From BOG-908 sp965198855 (GTDB taxonomy: Bacteria; Pseudomonadota; Alphaproteobacteria; Acetobacterales; Acetobacteraceae): a DNA stretch of 64,000 nt. The stretch is from the NCBI GenBank assembly GCA_965198855.1, contig CBDAPZ010000002.1:1674001-1738000 (forward strand), read 5' to 3'. Made by a program: the position numbers and the translations under genes. Shown here piece by piece: positions 41,672 to 50,350 of the stretch. Position 1 is the first letter of the stretch. Every line of letters begins with the position of its first letter. Below the pieces are notes generated by a model. It was not told where the DNA came from. It searched no databases and saw only the letters and a program-made list of their open reading frames with translations.

Positions 41672-43333
41672 TCAAGGTGTTGCTAGGCTGCGGCCTGCAA
41701 TATACCCAAGCGTCATCGCCGGCCCCACATTGCACCCATGCGCCGGCGCGGCGCCGCGCCAGATCGAGTTCGCATCCAGGCCAGCCGCATACAGGCCGGG
41801 AACCGGGGTGTCATTGCTGTCCAGCACACGCGCCTGCCCATCGATGCGCAATCCCACCGTCGTCGACCCATCGCCCGGCAGAATTTTCACGGCGTAAAAC
41901 GGCGGTTTCTCCACGGTACCAAGGCAGGGATTAGGGCTATGCTTTGGGTCGCCAAGATCGCGATCAAGGGCGGTGTCGCCCTTATGGAAATCAGGATCAA
42001 TCCCGCTGATGGCAAAGCCGTTCATGTCCGCAGCGGTCGCGTGCAGCCCTACGGGATCCACGCCGATCTTCCGAGCGAGTTCTTCCAGCGTCGGTGCTTC
42101 TACGATGTAGCCTGCATCGCGTAGCTTCTTCAGGCCCGTGCCGCCGGGGAACACCATGCCCAGACCGTAGGCTTTGAGGAAACGAGCATCGGCAACCAAC
42201 CACGCGGGCACTGCGCCTGCCTTGTGCATGTAATCAACGAAAACAACGGAAGCCTCGTTGCCGAAGCGGCGGCCGTTCTTGTCCACGGCGATGCATCCCG
42301 GCTTTGCCATATCGATCAGGTGGGCGTAAATCGCGGTCGTGCCATCGGGCCGGCGCAGCGTGGAGGCGACCGCCCATACGCCGTTGGCTATGTTTTCGCC
42401 ATCCAGCGCGCCACCTGCGTCGAGCCCTATATTCATGCCGTCGCCGGTGTTGCAGCCGGCCATGATGGAAACATGGGTTTCAGGATAAGGCATGTAGGCG
42501 CGGCGCAATTGAGCGTTGGCAGAGAAACCGCCGGACGCAAGCACCACGCCGCGCTGCGCATGCACTGTTTGGACCTCGCCATTGCGTTCCACGCGCACGC
42601 CGGTCACCTGGCCGGCTTCGACCACCAGCGCGTGCACCGAGGCTTCCGGCCACAAGGTCACGCCGGCATCGCGTGCAGACCGCAGAAGCCTTGCCGCAAG
42701 TGCATTGCCCATAGTGAGGCGCGAACCGCGCGGGCGCCTGCGCAGCTTGTCCCAGCCAAAGCGCAGCACTAGGCGGGCGAGATATAATGCCGATTTTGCC
42801 GAGGATTTCGCCTTTGCAATATGGGGCAGATCCGGCAGGTCGATCATGAAGCCGCCGGGCGCATTAAATTCCCCGCGTGGTGGCCGCAGTTTGGGAAATA
42901 ACGAATCGAGTTTGCCGGCGCTGTATTCGAGCGGCCGCAGTAGCCGGCCATATGTGCTGGCGCCTTCTATCTCCGGATGCCAGTCAGGAGAGTGATCCGC
43001 CAGCGCAAAGACAACTTCAGTTTCCTTCTCCAAAAAACGCAACATTTCCGGGCCGGCTTGCAGATATGAGTCGAGCACATCGAGCCGCAAGCCGTCTGGT
43101 ACGAGGTTTTCGATGTAGCGACGCGCGGCACCGGGCGGGTCTGGCAGGCCGGCCGCCTCGGCGTGATGGTTGCCCGGAATCCAGATGCCGCCGCCCGATA
43201 TTGCTGTCGTGCCGCCAAAGAACGCTGTTTTTTCCAGCACCAGAACCTTTGCGCCACGTCGCGCCGCAGTGACCGCGGCGGTGAGGCCAGCTGCTCCCGA
43301 TCCCACGATCACTGCATCCCATTTCATGCGCAT
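41672..43333 (-). CDS. FAD-dependent oxidoreductase, 3-ketosteroid dehydrogenase (KstD)-like
   Basis: 553 residues from the ATG at 43333. FAD is bound by VIVGSGAAGLTAAVTAARRG (about 8-27) and LEKTAFFGGTTAISGGGIWI PGNHHAEAAG, which is the KstD/fumarate-reductase-like signature. The C-terminal PVPGLYAAGLDANSIWRGA PAHGCNVGPAMTLGYIAGRS closes the FAD site. KstD enzymes introduce the delta-1 double bond into 3-ketosteroids; this one may dehydrogenate a similar ring ketone. It lies downstream of the sulfotransferase and DUF gene on the same strand. Upstream extension to 43426 is possible but unsupported. Confidence 0.82.
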   Translation of the reverse strand: MRMKWDAVIVGSGAAGLTAAVTAARRGAKVLVLEKTAFFGGTTAISGGGIWIPGNHHAEAAGLPDPPGAARRYIENLVPDGLRLDVLDSYLQAGPEMLRFLEKETEVVFALADHSPDWHPEIEGASTYGRLLRPLEYSAGKLDSLFPKLRPPRGEFNAPGGFMIDLPDLPHIAKAKSSAKSALYLARLVLRFGWDKLRRRPRGSRLTMGNALAARLLRSARDAGVTLWPEASVHALVVEAGQVTGVRVERNGEVQTVHAQRGVVLASGGFSANAQLRRAYMPYPETHVSIMAGCNTGDGMNIGLDAGGALDGENIANGVWAVASTLRRPDGTTAIYAHLIDMAKPGCIAVDKNGRRFGNEASVVFVDYMHKAGAVPAWLVADARFLKAYGLGMVFPGGTGLKKLRDAGYIVEAPTLEELARKIGVDPVGLHATAADMNGFAISGIDPDFHKGDTALDRDLGDPKHSPNPCLGTVEKPPFYAVKILPGDGSTTVGLRIDGQARVLDSNDTPVPGLYAAGLDANSIWRGAAPAHGCNVGPAMTLGYIAGRSLATP

Positions 43334-43422
43334 CACCTGTTGATCGGCGCCCGCAAGATTGGCGCATGCTGCGGATGCTAGTGGCGCCGTGCTTTCACCA
43401 TCCTGCCATGCGGCAGGTCGCA

Positions 43423-44685
43423 TCATTCGGTGAAGCGGCGCGCATGCTCTTGGATGCGGCGAGCAATCTGCTTCGCACGGTCATGCAGGAACTCGATATG
43501 CGGCGTGCCGGGCGGGAGGATCGCGGGCAGTCCCGCGAGTGGCGTGGTCTTTACCGAATGGATGAAGTGAGCAGGATCACTCGATGGGGGAACGCCCTGC
43601 CATCTCAGGAGCATCCAGCCCTCCGAGAGGCCAGCCGTGTCGATCCAGTTATGCACGCCGGGATCGCTGGAACAGAGCACGTAGGTGACGCTGCCATCGG
43701 CATTTGCCAGAACCTGCGCCTTGTTAAGGCTGACCATGCGTGTGGCAGGATCGGGGGATATGGTCCAGGGATCGGAAATCTGAAAACCCGTGTAGACTGC
43801 GCCGGTATCCGCAACGGTGATCACCAGGGCCTCGCCCGGGAGCAGCTTGAAGCGGCCGCCGGCAAGGAAGCCCCAGCCACCTGGCCGGCCATTCGGGCCG
43901 ACAAGGCGGTTGGGTTTCGGCGTGCCCAGAAAGCCATCCTTGAAGCCGCGCCAGAAGCCGACCCAATCTTCCATGTTCGCGACGATATCCTCGACGAGGG
44001 CTTGATCGTTGCGTTGCCTGGGCACAGGCGGACCGGATAGGCGCTCGACCGACAATTCGGCCGGGGATTGCCGCCAGTCTGACATGCTGTCGCGGGCGAA
44101 AACCCAGAGCTTGCCAGGATTCGATTGCAGATGATGGACGCGGTTGCCGGCAGGTTCGGCGTCGATTGTGATGGTAAAGGCGCCGTCTTCATCGGGCACG
44201 ATCTGCTGCGAGGTCAGTGCGGCGAGGGTTCGGCCAAGCCCCGCATAGCCCGTGAAGTCCGCGACGATCTCGATAGTGAATTGCGCTGGATTAGGTGCAA
44301 AAAGGCCGTGGATGACGTAGGTTGCCTCGCCATCGATCGGGATTTCACGGTTAAAATTGTCGGGATTGTCGATCGCGACGGCAGCCCCGGGATAGGTGTG
44401 GCCGAACCAGGTGCGCGGTGGGTTGTAGACGTTCCAGATCACGTGCGGGCGCGCGGCATCGGCGTTGACGACGCGCATAACCAGCGCCAGCACCCACTGG
44501 TCCAGCGCGCGATCGAGGCCAAGATAACCATCTGCGCAGCGCGCGGCGGGATCGGCTAGCATGCCGGCCCGCGCGAACTCGCGGGCAGCACGTATCGCTG
44601 GTTCTTCAATCAGGCGCAAGGCAAGGCGCTCCGCCGCGCACTGGTGCGCCGTGGCGACGGGACTGCGCATTCGTGGATCGGTCAT
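43423..44685 (-). CDS. uncharacterised protein, DUF1214-like C-terminus
   Basis: 420 residues from the ATG at 44685, 10 bases after the sulfotransferase stop; the longer frame upstream lies within that gene and is noise. The C-terminal half contains GFQISDPWTISPDPATRMVS then ADGSVTYVLCSSDPGVHNW and TAGLSEGWMLLRWQG, which recalls the DUF1214 beta-rich domain, but the resemblance is weak. No catalytic motif or signal peptide is seen. The tight coupling to the sulfotransferase suggests they handle the same molecule. Confidence 0.55.
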   Translation of the reverse strand: MTDPRMRSPVATAHQCAAERLALRLIEEPAIRAAREFARAGMLADPAARCADGYLGLDRALDQWVLALVMRVVNADAARPHVIWNVYNPPRTWFGHTYPGAAVAIDNPDNFNREIPIDGEATYVIHGLFAPNPAQFTIEIVADFTGYAGLGRTLAALTSQQIVPDEDGAFTITIDAEPAGNRVHHLQSNPGKLWVFARDSMSDWRQSPAELSVERLSGPPVPRQRNDQALVEDIVANMEDWVGFWRGFKDGFLGTPKPNRLVGPNGRPGGWGFLAGGRFKLLPGEALVITVADTGAVYTGFQISDPWTISPDPATRMVSLNKAQVLANADGSVTYVLCSSDPGVHNWIDTAGLSEGWMLLRWQGVPPSSDPAHFIHSVKTTPLAGLPAILPPGTPHIEFLHDRAKQIARRIQEHARRFTE

Positions 44686-44695
44686 TCTCGTGGCG

Positions 44696-45883
44696 TCAAG
44701 GTTTGGCGAGCAGATGGCCGAAGCTCTGGTAGTAGTCGGCAAGGCGCGCATGGATTTCGGCCGGGTCGATACCAAACTGCTCGGGGCTGTGACGATGCTT
44801 TCCCAGACGGGACGCAGACGGGTTGTTGGCGAGGAAGTTGGCGAGGCGACCCTCCAGATCCGACGTGAAAGGTAGCCCGAAACGCGCATAGATGCGCCGC
44901 ACCGATCCGACCGGATCATGCACCACGTCGCGATGCGCGATATCGATGATGCGCGATTCGATGGCCGGACTTTCGAGACGTGCACGGGTTGCACGCGCCA
45001 TTGCTTCCGTCCAGGTATCCACGACGTTGCGGCCGACGGCATGCAGGTCCCGTCCTTGGCCTACTGCCGCTTGCAAACCGGCAATCATGCTGGAGAGGGA
45101 TGAGAGAGTGGATACCGGATCGCGATGCGTCCAGACCAGCCCGGCATCTGGATAAGCCTCGACCAGGCCAGCGAGATCGAATAGGTGGTGGGGCGACTTG
45201 ATGACCCACCGGCCTCTCGGGCCCTTCCATTGGAATTGCTGCAGCAGCCGTTTATGGGTGCGATAAAGCCCTTCCGGCACAGTATCTATAATCCATTGCG
45301 CGTATTCCGGCACGCCGTACTCGGCGGGAAAATTGCTGCTGGCAAAATGGAACATCATGCCGTGATTGCATTCGCCGGGCTGGGTGCAATCCAGGCGCTG
45401 AATTTCTGCAAGCTGTGGGGCATGGGCGAGATAGTTCTCATACATTTTCTGCACGATGGCGATGCGGGGATCGGCGTCGAAATTCGCCACGTCGCTGGCC
45501 GGCCAGGGGATATAGAGCTCGAATTCACGTGGCGCACGCGCGGCGGGGTCTTGCGTCAGCAGGTCGTAGGCTATGGTGGTGCCGGTGCGCGGCAGGCCGA
45601 TAATGGCAAGCGGCTGACGGATTTGCTGCGCTTCGATGTCCGGGTTCAGCCGGGAATCTTCCGCCAGGCGCAGGCGGGTTTCGAGGATGTGCAGAATGCG
45701 GGTGCGGATAGCGGCGCGGAACGCCGGCTCGGGCTGCATCGCTTCCGTGGCGCGGACAAGCACGGAAAGGCCCTGGCGAAAACTGGTGTCGCTGCCCCAG
45801 TCGGCGAGGGCGGTCGCGCGCTCCGCTGCCGATAGCAGGGCCTGTTCATCCAGGCGCTCTTCCGTCGCTGCTGTTTTTGACAT
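44696..45883 (-). CDS. sulfotransferase
   Basis: 395 residues from the ATG at 45883. The PAPS 5'-phosphosulfate loop is GLPRTGTTIAYDLL (about 95-108); the 3'-phosphate part is likely VWTHRDPVSTLSSLSSMIAG (about 250-269). HFASSNFPAEYGVPEYAQW and WVIKSPHHLFDLAGL are typical of bacterial Sulfotransfer_3-like proteins. The class moves sulfate from PAPS to an alcohol or phenol. Sulfotransferases of this subtype occur in steroid- and terpenoid-catabolic clusters, where their function is unclear. Next gene: DUF1214-like, 10 bp away. Confidence 0.85.
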   Translation of the reverse strand: MSKTAATEERLDEQALLSAAERATALADWGSDTSFRQGLSVLVRATEAMQPEPAFRAAIRTRILHILETRLRLAEDSRLNPDIEAQQIRQPLAIIGLPRTGTTIAYDLLTQDPAARAPREFELYIPWPASDVANFDADPRIAIVQKMYENYLAHAPQLAEIQRLDCTQPGECNHGMMFHFASSNFPAEYGVPEYAQWIIDTVPEGLYRTHKRLLQQFQWKGPRGRWVIKSPHHLFDLAGLVEAYPDAGLVWTHRDPVSTLSSLSSMIAGLQAAVGQGRDLHAVGRNVVDTWTEAMARATRARLESPAIESRIIDIAHRDVVHDPVGSVRRIYARFGLPFTSDLEGRLANFLANNPSASRLGKHRHSPEQFGIDPAEIHARLADYYQSFGHLLAKP

Positions 45884-45960
45884 TGTCTCAATGTCCGTGC
45901 GGCGGTGGGCTGAGGCGCCTATCGGCGGAAAGGGGCGGAGCATCAGAAGGCAAGGAAGGA

Positions 45961-45992
45961 CTTCTTTTCTGAAGAAAAGAAGCAAAAGACTT
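45961..45992 (+). repeat. half copy of the hairpin element (left arm), abutting a start codon
   Basis: CTTCTTTTCTGAAGAAAAGAAG followed by CAAAAGACTT. It ends three bases before the GTG of the LLM oxidoreductase gene, so it forms the 5' leader of that gene. Confidence 0.88.
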
Positions 45993-45994
45993 CT

Positions 45995-47044
45995 GTGTTA
46001 TTGGAGGTGGCTATTGCAACGGGCATGGCTGACTTGAAGAACGTCTGGGCGCAGTTGCCGCCGATGCCGCGGGAACAGCTCACCGGCACGGTAGCGCTCT
46101 ACGAGTCTGCGGGGCTTGAAGGTATATGGTGTTCGCAAACCTTTGCTGCACCATTCGGCACACTTTCTGCCGCGGCGGCGGTGAGTTCCCGGCTGAAGCT
46201 CGGCACCGGAATTGCGCTCGCCTTCGTGCGCAGCCCGCTTGAGACAGCGTGCAACATCATGGACCTCGATTTGCTAAGCGGCGGCCGTAGCGTGCTGGGG
46301 CTCGGTTCGAGCGCACAAAGCCTGACCGAGGGCGCCTTCGGCATGCCCTATGGGAAGCCGCTGAAACACATGCGCGAAGTGATTAGGCTCGTGCGCGCCA
46401 TCGTTGCAGGCGCTCACACCGGGGAATTAGGTATTCTGCAAGGCGCGTATCATACGTTCGATCTGCGCCATTTTCGGACGTTTGCGGCTCCTGTGCGCAG
46501 CGACATTCCCATCTACATGCCGGCAGTGTTTCAAAACGCAACGGAAATGGCTGGTGAAATAGCAGATGGCCTGCTCGGCCATCCCCTCTGGAATACCGCA
46601 TGGATTACCGGCGAGGCGATGCCTGCTTTGGTGAGAGGCTTGGCCAAGGCGGGACGATCCCGCGCTGCCGTCGACGTGAACCTGCAGATGTGGGTGGCGG
46701 TGAATGCCGACAAGCGGGCCGCCATCGAGGATGCGCGGCCGACGGTCGCCTATTATAGCCAATCGCCGCAGTATCTCAGATACTTCGAGACGATCGGCTT
46801 TGGCGATGCTGCGCGCGCTTTGCAAAGCGCTTTTGCACAAGGCGATTTGGTTGGCATGATCGCGGCGTGCCCGGACGAGATGGTGGAGAGCATTGCCATT
46901 GTCGGGAGCGTTGACGAGGTAAGGGCGCGGGTTGAGAAACGGCTTGTTCATGCTGACTCGGTGACGCCCGTGCCACCGCATTACGGGCTGCAGACCAGTA
47001 AAATACGCGACTATGCAAGCAAGATTGCCGAGTTGTTTTATTGA
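45995..47044 (+). CDS. LLM-class (luciferase-like) flavin-dependent oxidoreductase
   Basis: 349 residues. The TIM-barrel luciferase-like signature includes YESAGLEGIWCSQTFAAPFG TLSAAAAVSSRLKLGTGIAL and DLDLLSGGRSVLGLGSSAQSLTEGAFGMPY. LLM proteins use reduced FMN or F420 for monooxygenation or hydride transfer. The flavin reductase at 25024-25548 may supply FMNH2. The start is uncertain: GTG 45995 is used, TTG 46001 (LEVAIATG) is an alternative, and a hairpin-element arm occupies the space where a ribosome binding site would lie. It is divergent from the sulfotransferase. Confidence 0.82.
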   Translation: MLLEVAIATGMADLKNVWAQLPPMPREQLTGTVALYESAGLEGIWCSQTFAAPFGTLSAAAAVSSRLKLGTGIALAFVRSPLETACNIMDLDLLSGGRSVLGLGSSAQSLTEGAFGMPYGKPLKHMREVIRLVRAIVAGAHTGELGILQGAYHTFDLRHFRTFAAPVRSDIPIYMPAVFQNATEMAGEIADGLLGHPLWNTAWITGEAMPALVRGLAKAGRSRAAVDVNLQMWVAVNADKRAAIEDARPTVAYYSQSPQYLRYFETIGFGDAARALQSAFAQGDLVGMIAACPDEMVESIAIVGSVDEVRARVEKRLVHADSVTPVPPHYGLQTSKIRDYASKIAELFY

Positions 47045-47071
47045 GTTTGGAACTAAAATTCGGAGATCATC

Positions 47072-47443
47072 ATGTCTGTCGAGGTTAACAAGGATGTTGT
47101 CAGGCGCTATATGCAGGCGGTGATGGATGGCGATATGACGACGCTGGAGTCGCTTCAGCATAGGGATGTGACATGGTGGGTGCTTGGTGTCGGTGTTCTA
47201 GACCGTGCCACCTTCAATGCTTCCGTAAGTAGCGGTTTGCTGTCGGCGGAAACGCGCGTGGTGAGAATTACCGGAATGACGGCGGAAGGTGATCGCGTTG
47301 CTTACGAGGCAGAGAGTGAAATGACTTTTCCCGACAAGGTCTATCGCAACATTTACCACAATCTCTTGGTTATCCGTGAAGGCCTGATTGTAGAAGGGCG
47401 CGAATATATGGACACAAAAAAAGCGCAGGAAGCATTCGGATAA
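47072..47443 (+). CDS. SnoaL-like (NTF2 fold) protein
   Basis: 123 residues. VRRYMQAVMDGDMTTLESLQ (9-28), WWVLGVGVLDRATFNA and YHNLLVIREGLIVEGREYMD form the typical SnoaL-like order. It is cytoplasmic (no signal) and a single domain. It lies 27 bases after the LLM oxidoreductase gene on the same strand, probably co-transcribed, so it may act on the product of that oxygenase as an isomerase or hydratase. Specific reaction unknown. Confidence 0.8.
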   Translation: MSVEVNKDVVRRYMQAVMDGDMTTLESLQHRDVTWWVLGVGVLDRATFNASVSSGLLSAETRVVRITGMTAEGDRVAYEAESEMTFPDKVYRNIYHNLLVIREGLIVEGREYMDTKKAQEAFG

Positions 47444-47445
47444 AA

Positions 47446-47494
47446 CCGCGACAGCGACCCAAAAGTCTTTTGCTTCTTTTCTTCAGAAAAGAAG
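47446..47494 (+). repeat. half copy of the hairpin element (core end plus right arm)
   Basis: CCGCGACAGCGAC, AAAAGTCTTTTG, then a perfect CTTC...GAAG hairpin. It starts 3 bases after the SnoaL-like stop and ends 3 bases before the stop of the convergent flavoprotein gene. Confidence 0.9.
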
Positions 47495-47497
47495 GCC

Positions 47498-49072
47498 TTA
47501 CTTCTTTTTAAGAAATCGGCTCACGCGCGCCGCCGCAATCTTCCCCGGAATGCCCGAGACTCCGCCACCCGGATGATTCCCCGCACCACCCAGATAGAGA
47601 TTTGCCACTGCCGGCTTCGGCCCGCCAAACCCTGTTGCCGGCCGATTTGTCCCGGTGCGCATGGAGCCGAAATCGATATGGGTGACGCATCCATTGGTCA
47701 CGTTCAGCCGCAGTTCTCGCTCCCGTGGTGTTTCTACGAAGCGGCCGATCTCCGCATTGAAACCGTCGTAAAATTCGGAGATATGTGCAATCACCGAGGC
47801 CATCGTGCTGTCTTTCAGTGCGGGTGACCAGCCTTCTCGCGCATCAACTGCCATGGCCGGCAAATAGACATAGGCCACCGACTCGCCAGGTGGGGCTTGG
47901 CTGGGGTCCCAATTGGTGAGGGGCGATACGGAGACGGCATGGCGCTGCGGGATATCGCCGCGACGTGCCGTGGCGAAACTCTGTCGCACCTCCTCCGGTG
48001 TGCCGATGAGGCCGACGGCCTTGTCGATATCCGCATCGTCGTGGCGCAGATCTCGGTGGCGTTTCAGGCGTAGCGGTTTGGACATGGCAATGTTCGCGAG
48101 CAACGGCGCTGCGTTGGAACGATTGGCCGGCGCGTGCTGGATGCGTGTCATCAGGCGGTGTTCGACGCCGCCGGGGGTGGTGAGTTTCATGGCCGTGCGC
48201 GGATCGCATGTGGCGATCACCGCTTTTGCGCGCATGATCCGACCGTCGGCGAGGCGAACGCCGCGGGCGGCGGACTCCTCGATGATGATTTCGGCCACCG
48301 GCGCATTCAAGTGGATAGTGCCGCCGGCCGCTTCGAGGCTGGCGGCAAGCGCGTTGGAGAGGGTTTGCAGGCTGCCGATGGGCTTGCCGACGCCGAGCCG
48401 ATGCAACAGGCCGAGAATCATGTACGCAGCGGCGTTGCCGTCATCGTCGATCGGGCCGGCGCCGGCGGCGATGCCGGTGAGCAAAGCGATCGCGGCAGGG
48501 TGGCGAAAGCGCTCGCACGCGATCTGGTCGGCGGTGCCGTTTGTCAGTGCCACCAATTCGTTTTTTAGCTTGATGTTGCGTATGGCGCCGCCGACCATCT
48601 TTGCAATGTCCCCCACGCCTGGGCGGCCCGGTTCGGCCATCATCATGGGAAAACCGATATCCATCATCGCGTCGATTACGCGCATGAAGTCGAGATAGGC
48701 TTTTTCGTCGTCGCGATTGAGCCGCCCCATATCCTCAGCGGTGCGCTTGGGGTCGCGGAACAACGCGATCGAGCTGCCGTCGGGATGCAGATAGACGTAG
48801 GAGGGGTCGGTATCGACGGTGTGAAAACCGTGTTTGACCAACTCGAGATCCTCGATCACGCCGGTGCCGCGCAGGAAAATCACTTCGACCGCGCAGGGTG
48901 TTACCAGATGCTGCGGTGCTTCGGGGATCATATAGCCGGAGCTCGTCATGCCGCCGACTTTCGGCAAGCGTTCCACAACGGCCACGCGCTTGCCCTCTCG
49001 CGCGAGATAGCCAGCTGCGGTCAGGCCATTATGTCCTGCGCCAATGATGACGACATCGACATCTTCGGTCAT
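47498..49072 (-). CDS. phytoene-desaturase-like NAD(P)/FAD oxidoreductase
   Basis: 524 residues from the ATG at 49072 with GAGGGA upstream. The FAD-binding VVIIGAGHNGLTAAGYLARE (about 7-26) with GKRVAVVERLPKVGGM and the C-terminal ATGFGGPKPAVANLYLGGAG NHPGGGVSGIPGKIAAARVS define the CrtI-like family. Members desaturate or isomerise isoprenoids and related substrates. No carotenoid genes are nearby, so a catabolic desaturation is more likely than carotenoid synthesis. The C-terminus (FLKKK) sits right at the edge of a hairpin-element arm. Confidence 0.85.
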   Translation of the reverse strand: MTEDVDVVIIGAGHNGLTAAGYLAREGKRVAVVERLPKVGGMTSSGYMIPEAPQHLVTPCAVEVIFLRGTGVIEDLELVKHGFHTVDTDPSYVYLHPDGSSIALFRDPKRTAEDMGRLNRDDEKAYLDFMRVIDAMMDIGFPMMMAEPGRPGVGDIAKMVGGAIRNIKLKNELVALTNGTADQIACERFRHPAAIALLTGIAAGAGPIDDDGNAAAYMILGLLHRLGVGKPIGSLQTLSNALAASLEAAGGTIHLNAPVAEIIIEESAARGVRLADGRIMRAKAVIATCDPRTAMKLTTPGGVEHRLMTRIQHAPANRSNAAPLLANIAMSKPLRLKRHRDLRHDDADIDKAVGLIGTPEEVRQSFATARRGDIPQRHAVSVSPLTNWDPSQAPPGESVAYVYLPAMAVDAREGWSPALKDSTMASVIAHISEFYDGFNAEIGRFVETPRERELRLNVTNGCVTHIDFGSMRTGTNRPATGFGGPKPAVANLYLGGAGNHPGGGVSGIPGKIAAARVSRFLKKK

Positions 49073-49204
49073 GAATCCCTCGCTTTGCAACCTGCGGTGC
49101 GCGCGCTGGTCTTCACAGTTCGTGTGCGCAGGTGGGCCTACCGGTTGACAGGTCTGCATTCCAGCGTCACGGCTCTAGCTTCGCGATGTTCTGCAAAGGC
49201 CGAG

Positions 49205-50350
49205 ATGACCGCGCCCGTGACCCACGATATTGATATCACCATCGCCAAAGACCGACTGACGACCTGGTTCGCGCAGCGCGTGCCCGGCTGGCATAGTGTT
49301 ACCGTATACTCGTTGGAGAAGCAGCAAGGATCTGGGTTTTCGGCGGAGATCCTGTTTGCGGATGTCGGCTATTCCACTGCGGCGGGTGATCAGCGCCGGC
49401 GGCTCGTGGTGCGTCGGCAGCCGCAATCCTTCGAGGTTGTGTTCGGTAGTGACCTGAAACTGCAAGCCAGCATGATGGCCGCGTTGGATGCGCGCGGCGA
49501 CGTGGCCGTACCGGCATGGGTGGGCATCGAGCACGACCCGGATGTTCTCGGCGCACCATTCCTGGTGATGGGGCGCGTGGAAGGGCAATCCGCTTCGCAA
49601 AAGCCCAACTACAATCTATCCGGATGGCTGACGGCGTTCTCCCCCGCGCAACGCCGCGCCACCTGGGCAAACGGGATAGCCGCCTTCACCAAACTTCACG
49701 CGATAGACTGGCAGGATGGCTTCACCTTCCTCAACCGGCCTGAGCTTGGCGCATCCGGACTCGATCAATATCTCGCAGCGCTGAAGGAATGGCATCGTGT
49801 GGCGGGGGAGGGGCGCAAAATGCCGATCGCCGACGCAGCGCTGGACTATGTGCTGACACGACGCCCCGCAGAGGCGGATGTATGCGTGTTGTGGGGCGAT
49901 CCCACGCCATCCAACACAATGTTCAATCCGGATGGCACTGTGGCGGCGCTGATCGACTGGGAGTTGGCGGCACTCGGTCCGCCGGAACTCGATCTGGCCT
50001 GGTGGCTGTATTTCGATGATTTGTTCAGCCGCCGTTTTGGCGTGACACGGCTGGAGGGGTTGCCCAATCGCGAAGAGTCGATCGCGATCTATGAGCAGGC
50101 CTCGGGCCGCAAGACCAGGGATATGGATTATTACGACATTGTCGCCGCGCTGCGCATGGCGCTGGTAGCGGTGGGCGCGTTCAACCGGCAGGTCGGCCTG
50201 GGTAACATTGCGGTAGATAATAAATCGCTGAACGCCAATCTCATGACGCTTTATCTGGCGGAGAAACTTGGGATGGATCTGCCGGAACTTGGGCCGGATT
50301 TTGTGAGCTTTATGCGCAATTTGACGCCGGTTGAGGAAGCTACAGGCTGA
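49205..50350 (+). CDS. phosphotransferase family protein (ACAD10/LvaA-like kinase)
   Basis: 381 residues from the ATG at 49205; the long upstream extension lies antisense to the flavoprotein gene. The catalytic loop reads VLWGDPTPSNTMF (about 236-248, Trp replacing His, aspartate and asparagine kept) and the metal motif is ALIDWELAALGPPELDLAWW. This matches the acyl-CoA-linked kinase subgroup that includes LvaA (4-hydroxyvaleryl-CoA kinase) and the kinase domain of ACAD10/11. An acyl-CoA dehydrogenase lies 3 kb away (53367-54530). Its last 11 bases overlap the convergent SDR gene. Role inferred: phosphorylating a hydroxyacyl-CoA. Confidence 0.82.
   Translation: MTAPVTHDIDITIAKDRLTTWFAQRVPGWHSVTVYSLEKQQGSGFSAEILFADVGYSTAAGDQRRRLVVRRQPQSFEVVFGSDLKLQASMMAALDARGDVAVPAWVGIEHDPDVLGAPFLVMGRVEGQSASQKPNYNLSGWLTAFSPAQRRATWANGIAAFTKLHAIDWQDGFTFLNRPELGASGLDQYLAALKEWHRVAGEGRKMPIADAALDYVLTRRPAEADVCVLWGDPTPSNTMFNPDGTVAALIDWELAALGPPELDLAWWLYFDDLFSRRFGVTRLEGLPNREESIAIYEQASGRKTRDMDYYDIVAALRMALVAVGAFNRQVGLGNIAVDNKSLNANLMTLYLAEKLGMDLPELGPDFVSFMRNLTPVEEATG

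Noticed and set aside
41605..47494. A CRISPR array formed by the repeated arms
   Set aside because: Copies are kilobases apart, lie between genes, and have no regular spacer units.
47498..49072. A carotenoid synthesis locus
   Set aside because: Only a CrtI-like flavoprotein is present, with no phytoene synthase or cyclase; the context is catabolic.
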